From Oscillospiraceae bacterium (lineage in GTDB: Bacteria; Bacillota; Clostridia; Oscillospirales; Ruminococcaceae), in NCBI GenBank assembly GCA_018380115.1, contig JAGZUF010000005.1, forward strand, positions 62,001 through 126,000: a DNA stretch of 64,000 nt. The letters are read 5' to 3'. The position numbers were made by a program, and so were the translations under genes. The notes beneath the pieces are model-generated. The model saw only the letters and a program-made list of their open reading frames with translations. It ran no database searches and was not told the DNA's origin. This document shows, one piece after another, positions 35,357 through 43,712 of this stretch (its first letter is position 1; the number at the start of each line of letters is the position of its first letter).

Positions 35357-35385
35357 TTTTACCACTCAGAAAGGAAGTTGTAAGC

Positions 35386-36153
35386 ATGGATCGTTTGAAA
35401 GGCAAGGTTGCCATCATTACAGGTGCGGCGCAGGGCATTGGCGCCTGCACGGCGGAAATTTTCGTCAAAGAGGGGGCCAAGGTGGTTATTGCAGACCTGA
35501 ATGAGGCCGACGGACGCGCTCTGGCAGATAAGCTGGCCCCCAACGCGGCCTTCTTCAAGCTGAACGTGGCCGATTATGCGGCATGGAAGGAATGCATCGC
35601 TTTCACAAAAGCCACTTTCGGCAAGCTGAATGTGCTCATTAACAATGCAGGCATCTCTTACCGCAAGGATGTAGCCGACACCACGCTGGAAGAATGGGAC
35701 CGCACCATTGCCGTAAACCAGACCGGCGTATTCTACGGCATTCAGACAGCCATTGAAGAGATGCGCACCAATGGAGAAAAATGCTCTATCGCCAATGCCT
35801 CCTCCATCGAGGGGCTTGTGGCGGAATCGGCATTCTTTGCATACTGCGCAGCCAAGGGCGCCGTCACTTTGATGACGAAGGCCGCCGCGCTTTACTGCGG
35901 CGAAAACCACTTGAACATCCGCGTAAACTCGGTGCATCCGGGCTACATCCTCACACCAATGGCCTATGATGACGCCCGCCAGAATGGGCAGACCATCGAA
36001 GAGTATTCGGCCGAATTCATTCAAAAGCATCCCATCGGCTATCTGGGCAAGCCGGAGGATATTGCCTACGGCTATGTGTACCTTTCTTCCGACGAGGCAA
36101 ATTTTGTATCCGGCGCACAGCTTGCAATAGACGGCTGCTATACGGCACAGTAA
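35386..36153 (+). CDS. SDR family NAD(P)-dependent oxidoreductase
   Basis: A 255-residue classical short-chain dehydrogenase. It has the cofactor motif TGAAQGIG near residues 12-19, NNAGISYRK, the catalytic Ser in NASSIEG, and Tyr-x-x-x-Lys in AYCAAKGAV. The C-terminus SGAQLAIDGCY is standard. An Asp-Leu-Asn run after the second beta strand (IADLNEAD) favours NAD. It sits between two transporter genes, so it likely oxidises or reduces their substrate. AAAGGAAG precedes the ATG at 35386. Confidence 0.92.
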   Translation: MDRLKGKVAIITGAAQGIGACTAEIFVKEGAKVVIADLNEADGRALADKLAPNAAFFKLNVADYAAWKECIAFTKATFGKLNVLINNAGISYRKDVADTTLEEWDRTIAVNQTGVFYGIQTAIEEMRTNGEKCSIANASSIEGLVAESAFFAYCAAKGAVTLMTKAAALYCGENHLNIRVNSVHPGYILTPMAYDDARQNGQTIEEYSAEFIQKHPIGYLGKPEDIAYGYVYLSSDEANFVSGAQLAIDGCYTAQ

Positions 36154-36167
36154 ACAAGACGCACACC

Positions 36168-36194
36168 GCGGGGCCCGCACACGGCGGGCCCCGC
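36168..36194 (+). other. Intercistronic stem-loop
   Basis: GCGGGGCCCGC pairs with GCGGGCCCCGC around a short loop between the SDR and BCCT genes. No T-run follows, so it is more likely a processing or attenuation structure than a full terminator. Confidence 0.6.
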
Positions 36195-36218
36195 ATATCT
36201 CAAAAAGGGGGGCAAAAA

Positions 36219-37787
36219 TTGAAGCAGAAGAGGTGGAACATAGAGCCGGGCATATTTTTCCCGGCGCTTTTGATATTTGCGGCAGTGTCTCTGCTGCTGT
36301 TCTGGGGCGGCGACGCGCTGTATTCTTTTTTAAGCGCGCTGCTGGCACAAATCACAGCGCGGTTTGGCTGGCTGTATTTGTGGATTTATATTGTGAATTT
36401 TGTCTTTCTGGGCTGGCTTGCGTTCAGCAAATATGGCAGGATAAAGTTCGGCAAAGCAGATGAAAAGCCGGAGTACAGCAATTTCAGCTGGACATGCATG
36501 GTGTTCACCACAGGCATTGACGCGTCCATCATGATTATGACTCTGTTCGAGCCTGTGCAGTATGTGAGCGCGCCGCCCTTCGGGCTTCAGCCCTTTTCCC
36601 CGGAGGCCTACGATTATGCGCACATGTACGGGCAGTTCCACTGGGGCCCAAGCGCGTGGACGATGTATATTCCGGCCACCATCGCCATCGCCTATACGCT
36701 GTATGTGAAGCACACCGATACCACACGCATCAGCAACGCCTGTGCACCTGCCTCGCGCAGGCTGTGCCGGCACAAATGGATGCGCAACCTGCTGGATGTA
36801 GTGATTGTGTTTGGCATCATGGGCGGCATCGGCGCTTCCATCGGGCTTGAAATACCCGTCATTTCGCGCATTTTCCACCAAATCACCGGCGTAGCAGATA
36901 CGCTTGGCCTGAAATTTGCTATGCTGGCCGTTCTGCTGGCGCTGTTTGGCAGCAGCGTATACCTGGGGCTGGAAAAGGGGATGAAGTGGCTGAGCAGCGC
37001 CACTGTGTACATCACGCTGGGGCTTTTGGCTGTAACGCTCTTGTGGGGCCCCACCAGCTACCTGATTGATTCCGAAACCAACAGCATCGGGCTGCTGGTT
37101 TCCAACTTTGTGCGCATGAGCACCTATACAGACCCGAACCTGGCCTCCGGCTTTCCCCAGAACTGGACTATTTTCTATTGGGGCTGGTGGCTGGCCTATA
37201 TGCCTGTGATGGGGCTGTTCGTAGCGCGCATCTCGCGCGGGCGCACCATCCGTCAGGTCATCTGCGGGCAGGTGCTGTGGGGCTCTGTCGGCTGCATGAC
37301 GGTGTTCGGCATCATGGGCGGCTACGCATTGTATATCCAGAAAACCGGCATTGCAGACTTGGCCGGCATTCTGGAGACACAGGGGCAGGAGGCCGCCATT
37401 GCAGCAGTGATTGGCACGCTGCCGCTGCCGCAGATCATGCTGGTGGTATACCTCATCTCCTGCTTTGTGTTTCTTGCCACCACCATCAGTTCTTCCGCCT
37501 TCATTCTCTCTTCCATGACATCGCGCAGGCTTACAGGCTATGAGGCACCCGCTCGCTGGAACAGGCTTTTGTGGAGCGTGGTGTTCATGCTGTTCTCTGC
37601 GGGCATCATGGTGGTGGGCGGTCTGGAGACAATCAAGCTGGTGTGTGTGCTGGCAGGCTTTCCGCTGATTGCCGTAGTCATTGTGCTGATGCGTGCCATC
37701 GTGCGGATGGTAAAGGAAAACGGCTCCCCCGGCACAGCTGCAGCACAGGCGGCGCCGCACAGTGCAGAGGAAGCGCCGCCGGTTTAG
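36219..37787 (+). CDS. BCCT family transporter (TTG start)
   Basis: A 522-residue betaine/carnitine/choline-type transporter with 12 hydrophobic segments. It has FHWGPSAWTMYIP and the family loop GWWLAYMPVMGLFVARISRGRTIRQV, whose counterpart in characterised BCCT proteins lines the substrate site. It starts at TTG 36219 with AAAGGGGGG upstream. It ends the cluster with the DMT transporter and SDR genes, which together suggest uptake and modification of a quaternary ammonium compound (inference). Confidence 0.9.
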   Translation: MKQKRWNIEPGIFFPALLIFAAVSLLLFWGGDALYSFLSALLAQITARFGWLYLWIYIVNFVFLGWLAFSKYGRIKFGKADEKPEYSNFSWTCMVFTTGIDASIMIMTLFEPVQYVSAPPFGLQPFSPEAYDYAHMYGQFHWGPSAWTMYIPATIAIAYTLYVKHTDTTRISNACAPASRRLCRHKWMRNLLDVVIVFGIMGGIGASIGLEIPVISRIFHQITGVADTLGLKFAMLAVLLALFGSSVYLGLEKGMKWLSSATVYITLGLLAVTLLWGPTSYLIDSETNSIGLLVSNFVRMSTYTDPNLASGFPQNWTIFYWGWWLAYMPVMGLFVARISRGRTIRQVICGQVLWGSVGCMTVFGIMGGYALYIQKTGIADLAGILETQGQEAAIAAVIGTLPLPQIMLVVYLISCFVFLATTISSSAFILSSMTSRRLTGYEAPARWNRLLWSVVFMLFSAGIMVVGGLETIKLVCVLAGFPLIAVVIVLMRAIVRMVKENGSPGTAAAQAAPHSAEEAPPV

Positions 37788-37949
37788 GCGGTGGCCTGCG
37801 TCGGTCTTGTTAGGGGAGGCATCGCCGAACACGCAGAATTTTATTTCACCCGTACCTCTTGCTTCACAGCCCATAAAAGGGCAGCACTTGTTTTCATGAT
37901 ACCCTTGTGTTTCTGATAACCTGCTGCTGACAATTCGCCTCGCCCAATA
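37788..37949. other. Non-coding 3' region after the BCCT gene
   Basis: No gene on either strand. Short inverted phrases are present, but I see no clear terminator before the repeats that start at about 37950. Confidence 0.4.
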
Positions 37950-38013
37950 TTTGAAGCGAAGGCTTTTCGCACTGCATCTCCAACCGGCCCTGCAGGTGTT
38001 TCCTGCTCAAAAA
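37950..38013 (+). repeat. Dispersed repeat family 2, weaker copy D
   Basis: AGCGAAGGCTTTTCGC, CCGGCCCTGCAGGTGTTTCCTGCTC and AAAAAGG match the family 2 order. It abuts a hairpin at 38013-38044 whose minus-strand reading ends in T5. Confidence 0.5.
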
Positions 38014-38041
38014 GGCACGCCGGCCCCTTCCGGGCCGGCGT
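38009..38041 (-). terminator. Terminator-like hairpin
   Basis: GGCACGCCGGCCC pairs with GGGCCGGCGTGCC around a short loop. On the minus strand it ends in TTTTT, so it may end leftward transcription from the citrate synthase operon. Confidence 0.6.
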
Positions 38042-38084
38042 GCCGCCGCTTTAGCAAAACGCCCTCGGCTGTGCCGGAGAGCGT

Positions 38085-38296
38085 AAAAAGGCTTTCGCTG
38101 TCAGTTCCGAGCGAAGCGGGATGGTATTCAATACCAAAAGATGCCGCACGCAGCGGGAGGAATCCCGTTTATGGGAGGGCGGGGCGAGTATGCAGGAAAC
38201 AGAGTATTCAGCGCCTCTTGAGAGGCTTGGCTTGCCGGCAGTATGCCCTTCCAGGGCATACGCAGGCCCCCGGCTTTGCCGGGGGCCTGACTGCCG
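38085..38296 (+). repeat. Dispersed repeat family 1, copy 2
   Basis: Aligns with the reverse complement of 21841-22054 over about 210 bp, with roughly 80% identity by eye. Shared blocks include GCTTTCGCTG, ATTCAATNCCAAAA, GCACGCAGCGGGA, ACAGAGTAT, GCCTCTTGAGAGGCTTG, GGCAGTATGCCCTTCC and CCGGCTTTGCCGGGGG. It contains one 4-nt tandem duplication relative to copy 1. The left end begins with GTAAAAAGGC and the right end is a GC-rich hairpin. Confidence 0.85.
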
Positions 38297-38349
38297 CCCG
38301 GGCAGACAGCCTGGGCGGCCCTTTTTTCACTTTTAATACCATACAGGCA

Positions 38350-38652
38350 TTACGCGCCTGTTTTTGGGTTGGGCTTCTGGGCAGGTGCGGAGGTACCGCC
38401 CGTTTCGCTTCCGCTGCCGCCGGTTTCACCGCCGCCCTGCTTTGTGTTGGTGTAGGCGATGTGCACGTTTTTCATACCCTGCAGGGCCAGCCTGCCGCTT
38501 ACCCCGGCGGAGGTGCCAGGTGTTTTTGCGCCGCCCTCTTCTTTCCGGCAAAAGGGCCGCCCCAGCGCACAACATGCTTCTCCGGCGTGCCGGAGAAGTC
38601 TGAACGGGGCCCCGTTCGCCTGGCCGCCCAAACTGCGGCCTGTATCATTCAT
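38350..38652 (-). pseudogene. Possible remnant of a surface protein gene
   Basis: A 100-codon open frame. Its last 40 residues (IAYTNTKQGGGE, a Gly/Ser/Thr-rich stretch, then NPKTGA at the stop) resemble the tail of Gram-positive surface proteins, where TNT motifs close beta-sandwich repeats and NPKTG is a sortase-type signal. There is no hydrophobic anchor or signal peptide and the N-terminal part has no likeness to anything. It may equally be chance coding in GC-rich DNA. It lies next to the repeat copies. Confidence 0.25.
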
Positions 38653-38715
38653 ATCTTACCCTATTCCATGCCGAAAAGCAAGCCTTTTGAGGCGGCTTTT
38701 CGGCCCAAAGCGCCG

Positions 38716-39546
38716 TCAGGGCGCAGTCTGCACGGCATCTCTGCCCTCCATCGCCCCACAGGCAACCGCCGCACCCCAAAGGCCCAGCAGCGCCAGCGCA
38801 AACCCCGCCAAAACAGGCGTGCCGCCCGCTGCGCCGGTGCAAAGCTGCCACACAAGCTGCGGCAGGCCCCAGCAGGCGCAGAAATAAAACGCTGCCAGCC
38901 CGGCGCGGCACATCCCGCGCGCTGCGGCCCCTTCAGGCGCGGCAGCGCGCAGCAGGGCAGCAAAAAACAAAACCGCACACAGGGCGCACAGCACCTCTGC
39001 CGTGGGCTGTACATGGTGCAGGCTGGCCGGGGCGTCAATAAAGCGCAGCACTGCATGCAGGTACAGCGCCCCGCTGGCAGCCACACCGGGCCCCAGTGCC
39101 AACGCACGCCCTTCGCGCTGCGCATACACGCGCCAGGCCGCAAGCAGGCACACTGCCCCCAGGGCAAAAAACCATACCCCGCGCAAAGCAAGGCCCAGCG
39201 CCGCCAGCATTTCGCGCTGCGGCGTAACATGGTGGCCGGAAAGCTGGGGGCCATACAGCGCAAGGCTCACCGGCGCCCACAGGCCAAAAGCCGTGCATGC
39301 GGCGCCGAAGGCCGCACACCACGGTGCATGTGTGCCGGGCAGCGCACCGGGCGCGGCACTCTGCCGTGGAACGGCCAGCGGAAACAGCCAAGCCGCCAGC
39401 GCGCACAGCCCCATGGCCGCATAGCGCCACACAGCCCCCCCGGCGCAGAAGCCGGTGGGCACGTCCGTGAACAGGAACAGGTCCGCCGTGCGCCACAGCA
39501 CCACCGCGGCGCCGAAGGCCAGCGCCCCTTTTGCCGCGCGGCTCAT
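38716..39546 (-). CDS. Polytopic membrane protein of unknown function
   Basis: A 276-residue protein with about eight hydrophobic segments, rich in Ala, Leu and Cys, and no motif I recognise. Its start overlaps the citrate synthase stop by 4 nt (ATGA), so the two genes are co-translated. That supports it as a real gene despite the lack of a family match. A transport or sensory role linked to citrate metabolism would be speculation. Confidence 0.65.
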   Translation of the reverse strand: MSRAAKGALAFGAAVVLWRTADLFLFTDVPTGFCAGGAVWRYAAMGLCALAAWLFPLAVPRQSAAPGALPGTHAPWCAAFGAACTAFGLWAPVSLALYGPQLSGHHVTPQREMLAALGLALRGVWFFALGAVCLLAAWRVYAQREGRALALGPGVAASGALYLHAVLRFIDAPASLHHVQPTAEVLCALCAVLFFAALLRAAAPEGAAARGMCRAGLAAFYFCACWGLPQLVWQLCTGAAGGTPVLAGFALALLGLWGAAVACGAMEGRDAVQTAP

Positions 39547-40904
39547 GCGCGCTGTTCCAGCGGCAGGTATTCCTGCCCGCGGCCAAGATATTTATAGGCA
39601 GGGCGCATGATGCGGTTGGCAAACATCACTTCCTCCACACGGTGCGCACACCAGCCCGGCACGCGGCTGATGGCGAACAGCGGGGTGAAAAGGTCTTCGC
39701 TGATGCCCAGCATGCGGTAAATAAAGCCAGAGTACAAATCTACATTGGCGCACACGTCCTTTGCCTTTTTGAAGCGTGCCATGGCCACAGGGCCTAGGCG
39801 CTCCACCGCGCATAAAAGATCGTACTCCTTCTCAAAGCCCTTTTCCAGCGCCAAATGCTTTGCCCGCTTGCGCAGAATGACGGCGCGCGGGTCGCTTTTG
39901 GTATACACGGCATGGCCCAGGCCGTAAATAAGGCCCGTGCCGTCACCCGCCTGCCGGTTCAGCACCTTTTCCAGCGCCGCCAGCACGGCCTCGTCGTCAT
40001 GCGCGTCGGTTACCATAGCCTTCAGCACGTCAAGCTGCTGCACCACCTTGTGGTTGGCGCCGCCGTGCCTGGGGCCCTTCAGGCTGCCAATAGCCGCTGC
40101 CACGGCGGAATAGGTATCCGTCCCCGTGCTGGACAGCACACGGCAGGCAAAGGTGGAGTTGTTGCCGCCGCCGTGGTCGGCATGCAGGACAAGGCACAAA
40201 TCCAGCAGCTTTGCCTCTTCGCGGGTGAACTTCTGGTCTGCCCGGTAGGTGGAGAGGATATGCTCCGCCGTGCTCTGGCCGGGCACAGGCAGGTGCAGGT
40301 ACATGCTTTGCTTGTCGTACACGCGCTTTTTCACCTGATAGGCGTTTACCACCACGCTGGGCATGGAGGCAATGAGCGCAATGCTCTGGCGCATGATATT
40401 GGGCAGCGTCAGCTCGTCAGGGTTATCGTCGTACGAATACAGCGCCAGCACGCTGCGCGCCATTTTGTTCATGATATTGGGGCTGGGCGCCTTCATAATC
40501 ATGTCTTCCACAAAATTTTCCGGCAGCTCGCGGAACTGCTCCAGCGTGCGGCCAAAGCGTGCAAGCTGGCTTTGCGTGGGCAGCGAGCCAAACAACAGCA
40601 GCCAGATGACCTCTTCGAACATAAAGCGGTCTTCCTCATAGGCTGCCTGCACAATGCGCTCTACGTCGATGCCGCGGTAAATAAGCTTGCCGTCCGACGG
40701 GGTGCGCAAGCCGTCCACCATTTCATAGCCCACTACGTCGCACACATTCGTAAGCCCTGCCAGCACGCCCGTTCCGTCCGGGTTGCGCAGGCCCCGCTTC
40801 ACGCCAAGGCGCTCGCATTCCTCGGGGTTTATGAAGTTATTTTTCAGGTACTCCTCACATAGATATGCGATAGAGCTTGTCTGTTCCATGCGGTTTGAAG
40901 CCAT
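39543..40904 (-). CDS. Citrate synthase (Si-type, GltA family)
   Basis: A 453-residue citrate/2-methylcitrate synthase. It shows LHADHGGGNNSTFACRVLSSTGTD, containing one catalytic histidine, GPRHGGANHKV with the second, and a C-terminal arginine region. It condenses oxaloacetate with acetyl-CoA. The gene has its own start region and is followed by an overlapping membrane protein gene. Other citric acid cycle genes are not nearby, so a biosynthetic role towards glutamate is plausible. Confidence 0.93.
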   Translation of the reverse strand: MASNRMEQTSSIAYLCEEYLKNNFINPEECERLGVKRGLRNPDGTGVLAGLTNVCDVVGYEMVDGLRTPSDGKLIYRGIDVERIVQAAYEEDRFMFEEVIWLLLFGSLPTQSQLARFGRTLEQFRELPENFVEDMIMKAPSPNIMNKMARSVLALYSYDDNPDELTLPNIMRQSIALIASMPSVVVNAYQVKKRVYDKQSMYLHLPVPGQSTAEHILSTYRADQKFTREEAKLLDLCLVLHADHGGGNNSTFACRVLSSTGTDTYSAVAAAIGSLKGPRHGGANHKVVQQLDVLKAMVTDAHDDEAVLAALEKVLNRQAGDGTGLIYGLGHAVYTKSDPRAVILRKRAKHLALEKGFEKEYDLLCAVERLGPVAMARFKKAKDVCANVDLYSGFIYRMLGISEDLFTPLFAISRVPGWCAHRVEEVMFANRIMRPAYKYLGRGQEYLPLEQRA

Positions 40905-41054
40905 TGCGGATTCTCCTTTCCCATTGTGTGATGCCCCAGCCCCACGGCCCCCCTCTAATGGGCCGTCTGCAAGGCCTTATTAGGATATTATACAGGATAT
41001 GCCGCGCGGAAACAACTATCGCCGCCGGGAAAAGCTAAAAATGGAGGAATGTAT

Positions 41055-42116
41055 ATGAAGCGCATTGTTCTGCCCATTCTGCTGTTCGCTGTACTGATCT
41101 GGCTTGTGCCGCTGGCCGGTTTTCTTTTGGGCGGCGCCTTTTCGCCAGTGCCGGGCGCCGCCGCAGGCAGCGCGCAGGCTTCTTCGTCACAGGCCGCCGC
41201 GCAGCCAAACAGCAGCGGCCTGGGCCTGTTCGAAAGCCTTCTGCCTCAGAACAACACAGGGGAAGACCCCCTTTTGATTTACAATGAGGCCACAGGCGAG
41301 GTGGACACCGTTTCCATTTTTGACTATGTAGTAGGCGCCGTAGCCGCCGAAATGCCCATGAGCTATTCCGACGAGGCGCTGAAGGCACAGGCTGTAGCCG
41401 CGCACAGCTATGCGCTGGCGCGCAAGGCTCTTGCCCAGCAGGAGCCCGGCCCCCTGGGCTCGTATTTCAGCGCCAACCCGTCCAGCCGGCTTGGCTATGT
41501 GACGGACGATGTGATGAAACAGATGTGGGGTGACGCCTACGCCGAAAACCGCGCGCGCCTTGTGGGCCTTGTGCAGCCTGTGCTGGGCGAGGTGCTCACC
41601 TATAACGGACAGCCCGCGCTGGCCTGTTACCATGCCATCAGCAACGGCGCCACACAGGCCAGCGAGGCGGTGTGGGGTACAGCGCTGCCGTATCTGGTAA
41701 GCGTGGAGTCTCTATTCGATGTCTCCAGCCCGGAGTACGAGCAGAGCCTCAGCCTGTCCTCCATAGAGGTATCCCAGCTTTTGAACCAATCCATCATGGG
41801 GCTGGACCTCTCCGGCGACCCGTCGGGCTGGTTTTCCCAGATGGAGCGCACCCCGGCGGGCTATGTGTCGAAGGTACATTTTGGGCAGGCAAGCTGTAAT
41901 GCCGCCGATGTGCGTACGGCGCTGGGCCTGCGCAGCACGGATTTTACTGCCAGCTATGACGCGGCAAGCGACACCTTTACCTTTACCACCAAGGGCTACG
42001 GCCACGGCGTAGGCATGAGCCAATACGGCGCGCACGCCATGGCACTGACGGGAAAGACATACCGGGAAATCCTCGCCTGGTATTACCCCGGCACCTCCCT
42101 TTCCAGCGCCGCCTGA
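41055..42116 (+). CDS. SpoIID/LytB domain protein
   Basis: A 353-residue secreted or membrane-anchored protein. One N-terminal hydrophobic segment (residues 3-25) is followed by an Ala/Ser-rich linker and then the SpoIID domain: EMPMSYSDEALKAQAVAAHSYAL early on and GYGHGVGMSQYGAHAMA with EILAWYYPGT near the end. SpoIID is a peptidoglycan lytic transglycosylase needed for engulfment in spore formers. The ATG at 41055 lies 7 nt after GGAGG; the ATG at 41049 is too close. Monocistronic. Confidence 0.9.
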   Translation: MKRIVLPILLFAVLIWLVPLAGFLLGGAFSPVPGAAAGSAQASSSQAAAQPNSSGLGLFESLLPQNNTGEDPLLIYNEATGEVDTVSIFDYVVGAVAAEMPMSYSDEALKAQAVAAHSYALARKALAQQEPGPLGSYFSANPSSRLGYVTDDVMKQMWGDAYAENRARLVGLVQPVLGEVLTYNGQPALACYHAISNGATQASEAVWGTALPYLVSVESLFDVSSPEYEQSLSLSSIEVSQLLNQSIMGLDLSGDPSGWFSQMERTPAGYVSKVHFGQASCNAADVRTALGLRSTDFTASYDAASDTFTFTTKGYGHGVGMSQYGAHAMALTGKTYREILAWYYPGTSLSSAA

Positions 42117-42218
42117 CGTCCCCGGCGGGCAGCGCCGCACAGCGCCGTGCAAAAAAGCACCCGGCGCACCGCCGGCGTGCGGGGCCGCACAGCTTTGCCC
42201 CCTGCGCCTCTTCAAATG

Positions 42219-42227
42219 TGCTATAAT
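42219..42227 (+). promoter_or_regulatory. Extended -10 promoter of the DUF3795 gene
   Basis: TGC followed by TATAAT (42222-42227) with no good -35, 50 nt before the start codon. Confidence 0.5.
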
Positions 42228-42277
42228 AAAGGCCCAAGGCCGCCCCGTGCGGCCCCGCACAAAAAAGGAGGCCCCCT

Positions 42278-42604
42278 ATGGCACAGCCACACATTGCATA
42301 CTGCGGGTTCAACTGCGCCGCGTGCCCCGTGTTCCATGCCGCAGCGCGCGGCAGCGGCGCACAGCGGCAGCTTGCTCTGCGCTATTCCGCGCCCGGGCAC
42401 CGGCTTCTGCCTGGCCAGATGGACTGTGCAGGCTGCCGCAGCGATGCCCCGGCCGTGTTCTGCGCAGGGTGCGCCATGCGCACATGCGCCGGGGCGCGCG
42501 GCCTTGCACACTGTGCCGCATGCGGCGAATATCCCTGCGCCATTGTGGAAAAAAGCCTGCCCTGCGGCAGCGCAGGCCGCGCGGCGCTGGACGCCCTGCG
42601 CTGA
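42278..42604 (+). CDS. DUF3795 Cys-rich protein
   Basis: A 108-residue protein with ten or more cysteines in CxxC-type pairs: IAYCGFNCAACPVF at the start, DCAGCRSD, FCAGCAMRTCA and CAACGEYPCA. This fits the DUF3795 family, thought to bind metal or an iron-sulfur centre. The ATG follows AAAAAAGGAGG. The molecular function is unknown. Confidence 0.8.
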   Translation: MAQPHIAYCGFNCAACPVFHAAARGSGAQRQLALRYSAPGHRLLPGQMDCAGCRSDAPAVFCAGCAMRTCAGARGLAHCAACGEYPCAIVEKSLPCGSAGRAALDALR

Positions 42605-42784
42605 AACGGCCTGTGCTGTGGCGGTTCGCCCGGCCGCTTTTCTGTGCAAAAAACGCCGCCTGCACAGGGCGCGCCAGCACAGAAAAGCACGCCTTTTTTG
42701 CGGGCGCTATCAAGTCACAGCCGCAGGCATAGCCCGCGGCCTGCGCCGTCCCTGCTGGGGCGTGTTTTCCGGTATGCGCCGCAA

Positions 42785-42836
42785 AACAAAAGCTTTTACG
42801 GGGCCCCGGCACACCGGCCCCGCCAGTGCTTTTCAC
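42785..42836 (+). repeat. Dispersed repeat family 2, weak copy G
   Basis: ACAAAAGCTTTTACGGGGCC is nearly identical to the left end of 22091-22150, and is followed by a CCGGCACACCGG hairpin. Confidence 0.5.
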
Positions 42837-42840
42837 AATT

Positions 42841-43010
42841 GAGGCCCTGCGTTAAGCGCGCGGCGTACACAGGGCCTGAGGGGGCATATTGCCGGCAAGC
42901 CTCTTAACAGGCGGCAAAATTGATTCATCCGCTTCGCCCGTCCCGCGGCACGTGGGCGGGCGGCCGCCGCTTTCGCGAAGGCCTTTTCACCCCCGACAGC
43001 CTGCCGCCGT
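42841..43010 (-). repeat. Dispersed repeat family 1, degenerate copy 3
   Basis: GGCATATTGCCGGCAAGCCT at 42883-42902 matches the plus strand of copy 1 (21893-21912) with a single base difference. Patchy similarity extends to GCGAAGGCCTTTTCAC near 42977, at the place where copy 1 has its GCGAAAGCCCTTTTAC end. The middle is shortened. Confidence 0.5.
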
Positions 43011-43034
43011 CAGCCCGCCTTGCGCGAAGCTGGA

Positions 43035-43090
43035 AGCAAAAGCTTTTGCAAAGTGCCCGCACTGCCCCGGCCGGTGGTTGCCCGGCACAA
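43035..43090 (+). repeat. Dispersed repeat family 2, copy E
   Basis: AGCAAAAGCTTTTGCAAAG, then GGCCGGTGGTTGCCCGG, then AAAGAAG follow the same order as copies A and C. It abuts the 21-bp hairpin at 43090-43136, again in a convergent gap. Confidence 0.55.
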
Positions 43091-43136
43091 AGAAGTGCGC
43101 CCGGCACCGTTTCATACGGTGCCGGGCGCACTTCTT
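43090..43136 (-). terminator. 21-bp perfect hairpin after the macro-domain gene
   Basis: 43090-43110 pairs perfectly with 43116-43136 around TTCAT. It directly follows the macro gene stop on the minus strand. The T-run is short (TTCTTTG), so it may act as a terminator or as a 3' stabiliser. Confidence 0.6.
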
Positions 43137-43137
43137 A

Positions 43138-43647
43138 TTATCTGCCGCCGGAAAGGCCGAGGATGCGGCAGGCCATGTCATATACGCCGGGGCGGTACAG
43201 CACAAGGCTGATGTCCATGCCGGGGCGCTCTGCTTCAAACTGAAGGATGGCCGCCCCCGCAATGCGGATGGAATCTGCGCGGGGAATGTGGCAGTCGCCG
43301 GAAAAAATAAGCGGCACAGCCACGCTTTTGCAGTGGTAAATGGCAGCCTTGCGCAGCGCATGCAGGTAACACTGGGCCAGCAGCATGCGCTCGCGGCGCA
43401 GGCCGCCGTACCAGCCCGCCCCCGCCACATGGATGATGTACTTTGCAGGCAGGCCGAAGGCAGGCGTCACCACCGCATGCCCAATGCGGCACCGCCCTAT
43501 GGCGCGGCAGGCGGCGCGCAGCTTTTCGGTGTCCGCCGCGGCAAAAACAGCCTCACAGATGCCCGGGCAGGGCCGCAAATCGGACGAAGCCGCGTTCACA
43601 ATGGCATCCGCCTTTATTTTTGTGATGTCTCCAAGCACAAGGCGCAT
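43138..43647 (-). CDS. Macro domain protein (ADP-ribose binding/hydrolase)
   Basis: A 169-residue single macro domain: LVLGDITKIKADAIVNAAS at the N-terminus, GICEAVFAAADTEKL, and GRCRIGHAVVTPAFGLPAKYIIHVAG. This is the YmdB-type layout that removes ADP-ribose from proteins or hydrolyses O-acetyl-ADP-ribose. The ATG at 43647 has GAGGGAAGG upstream. It lies 65 nt downstream of an NhaC antiporter gene on the same strand. There is no sirtuin or ADP-ribosyltransferase beside it. Confidence 0.9.
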   Translation of the reverse strand: MRLVLGDITKIKADAIVNAASSDLRPCPGICEAVFAAADTEKLRAACRAIGRCRIGHAVVTPAFGLPAKYIIHVAGAGWYGGLRRERMLLAQCYLHALRKAAIYHCKSVAVPLIFSGDCHIPRADSIRIAGAAILQFEAERPGMDISLVLYRPGVYDMACRILGLSGGR

Positions 43648-43712
43648 ACGGCCTTCCCTCTTTCGTTTTTGATTTTTCCGCCGCCCGCTGCTGATGCGCA
43701 GGCCGCACCGCT

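Noticed and set aside
36330..37874. A 514-codon open frame on the minus strand opposite the BCCT transporter gene
   Set aside because: It is the antisense shadow of a clear membrane transporter gene, with low-complexity His/Gln/Arg-rich composition and no ribosome site.
37951..39597. A 548-codon plus-strand open frame over the repeats and the membrane protein gene
   Set aside because: Arg/Ala/Pro-rich shadow frame of GC-rich DNA. The minus-strand gene overlapping citrate synthase is better supported by its ATGA junction.
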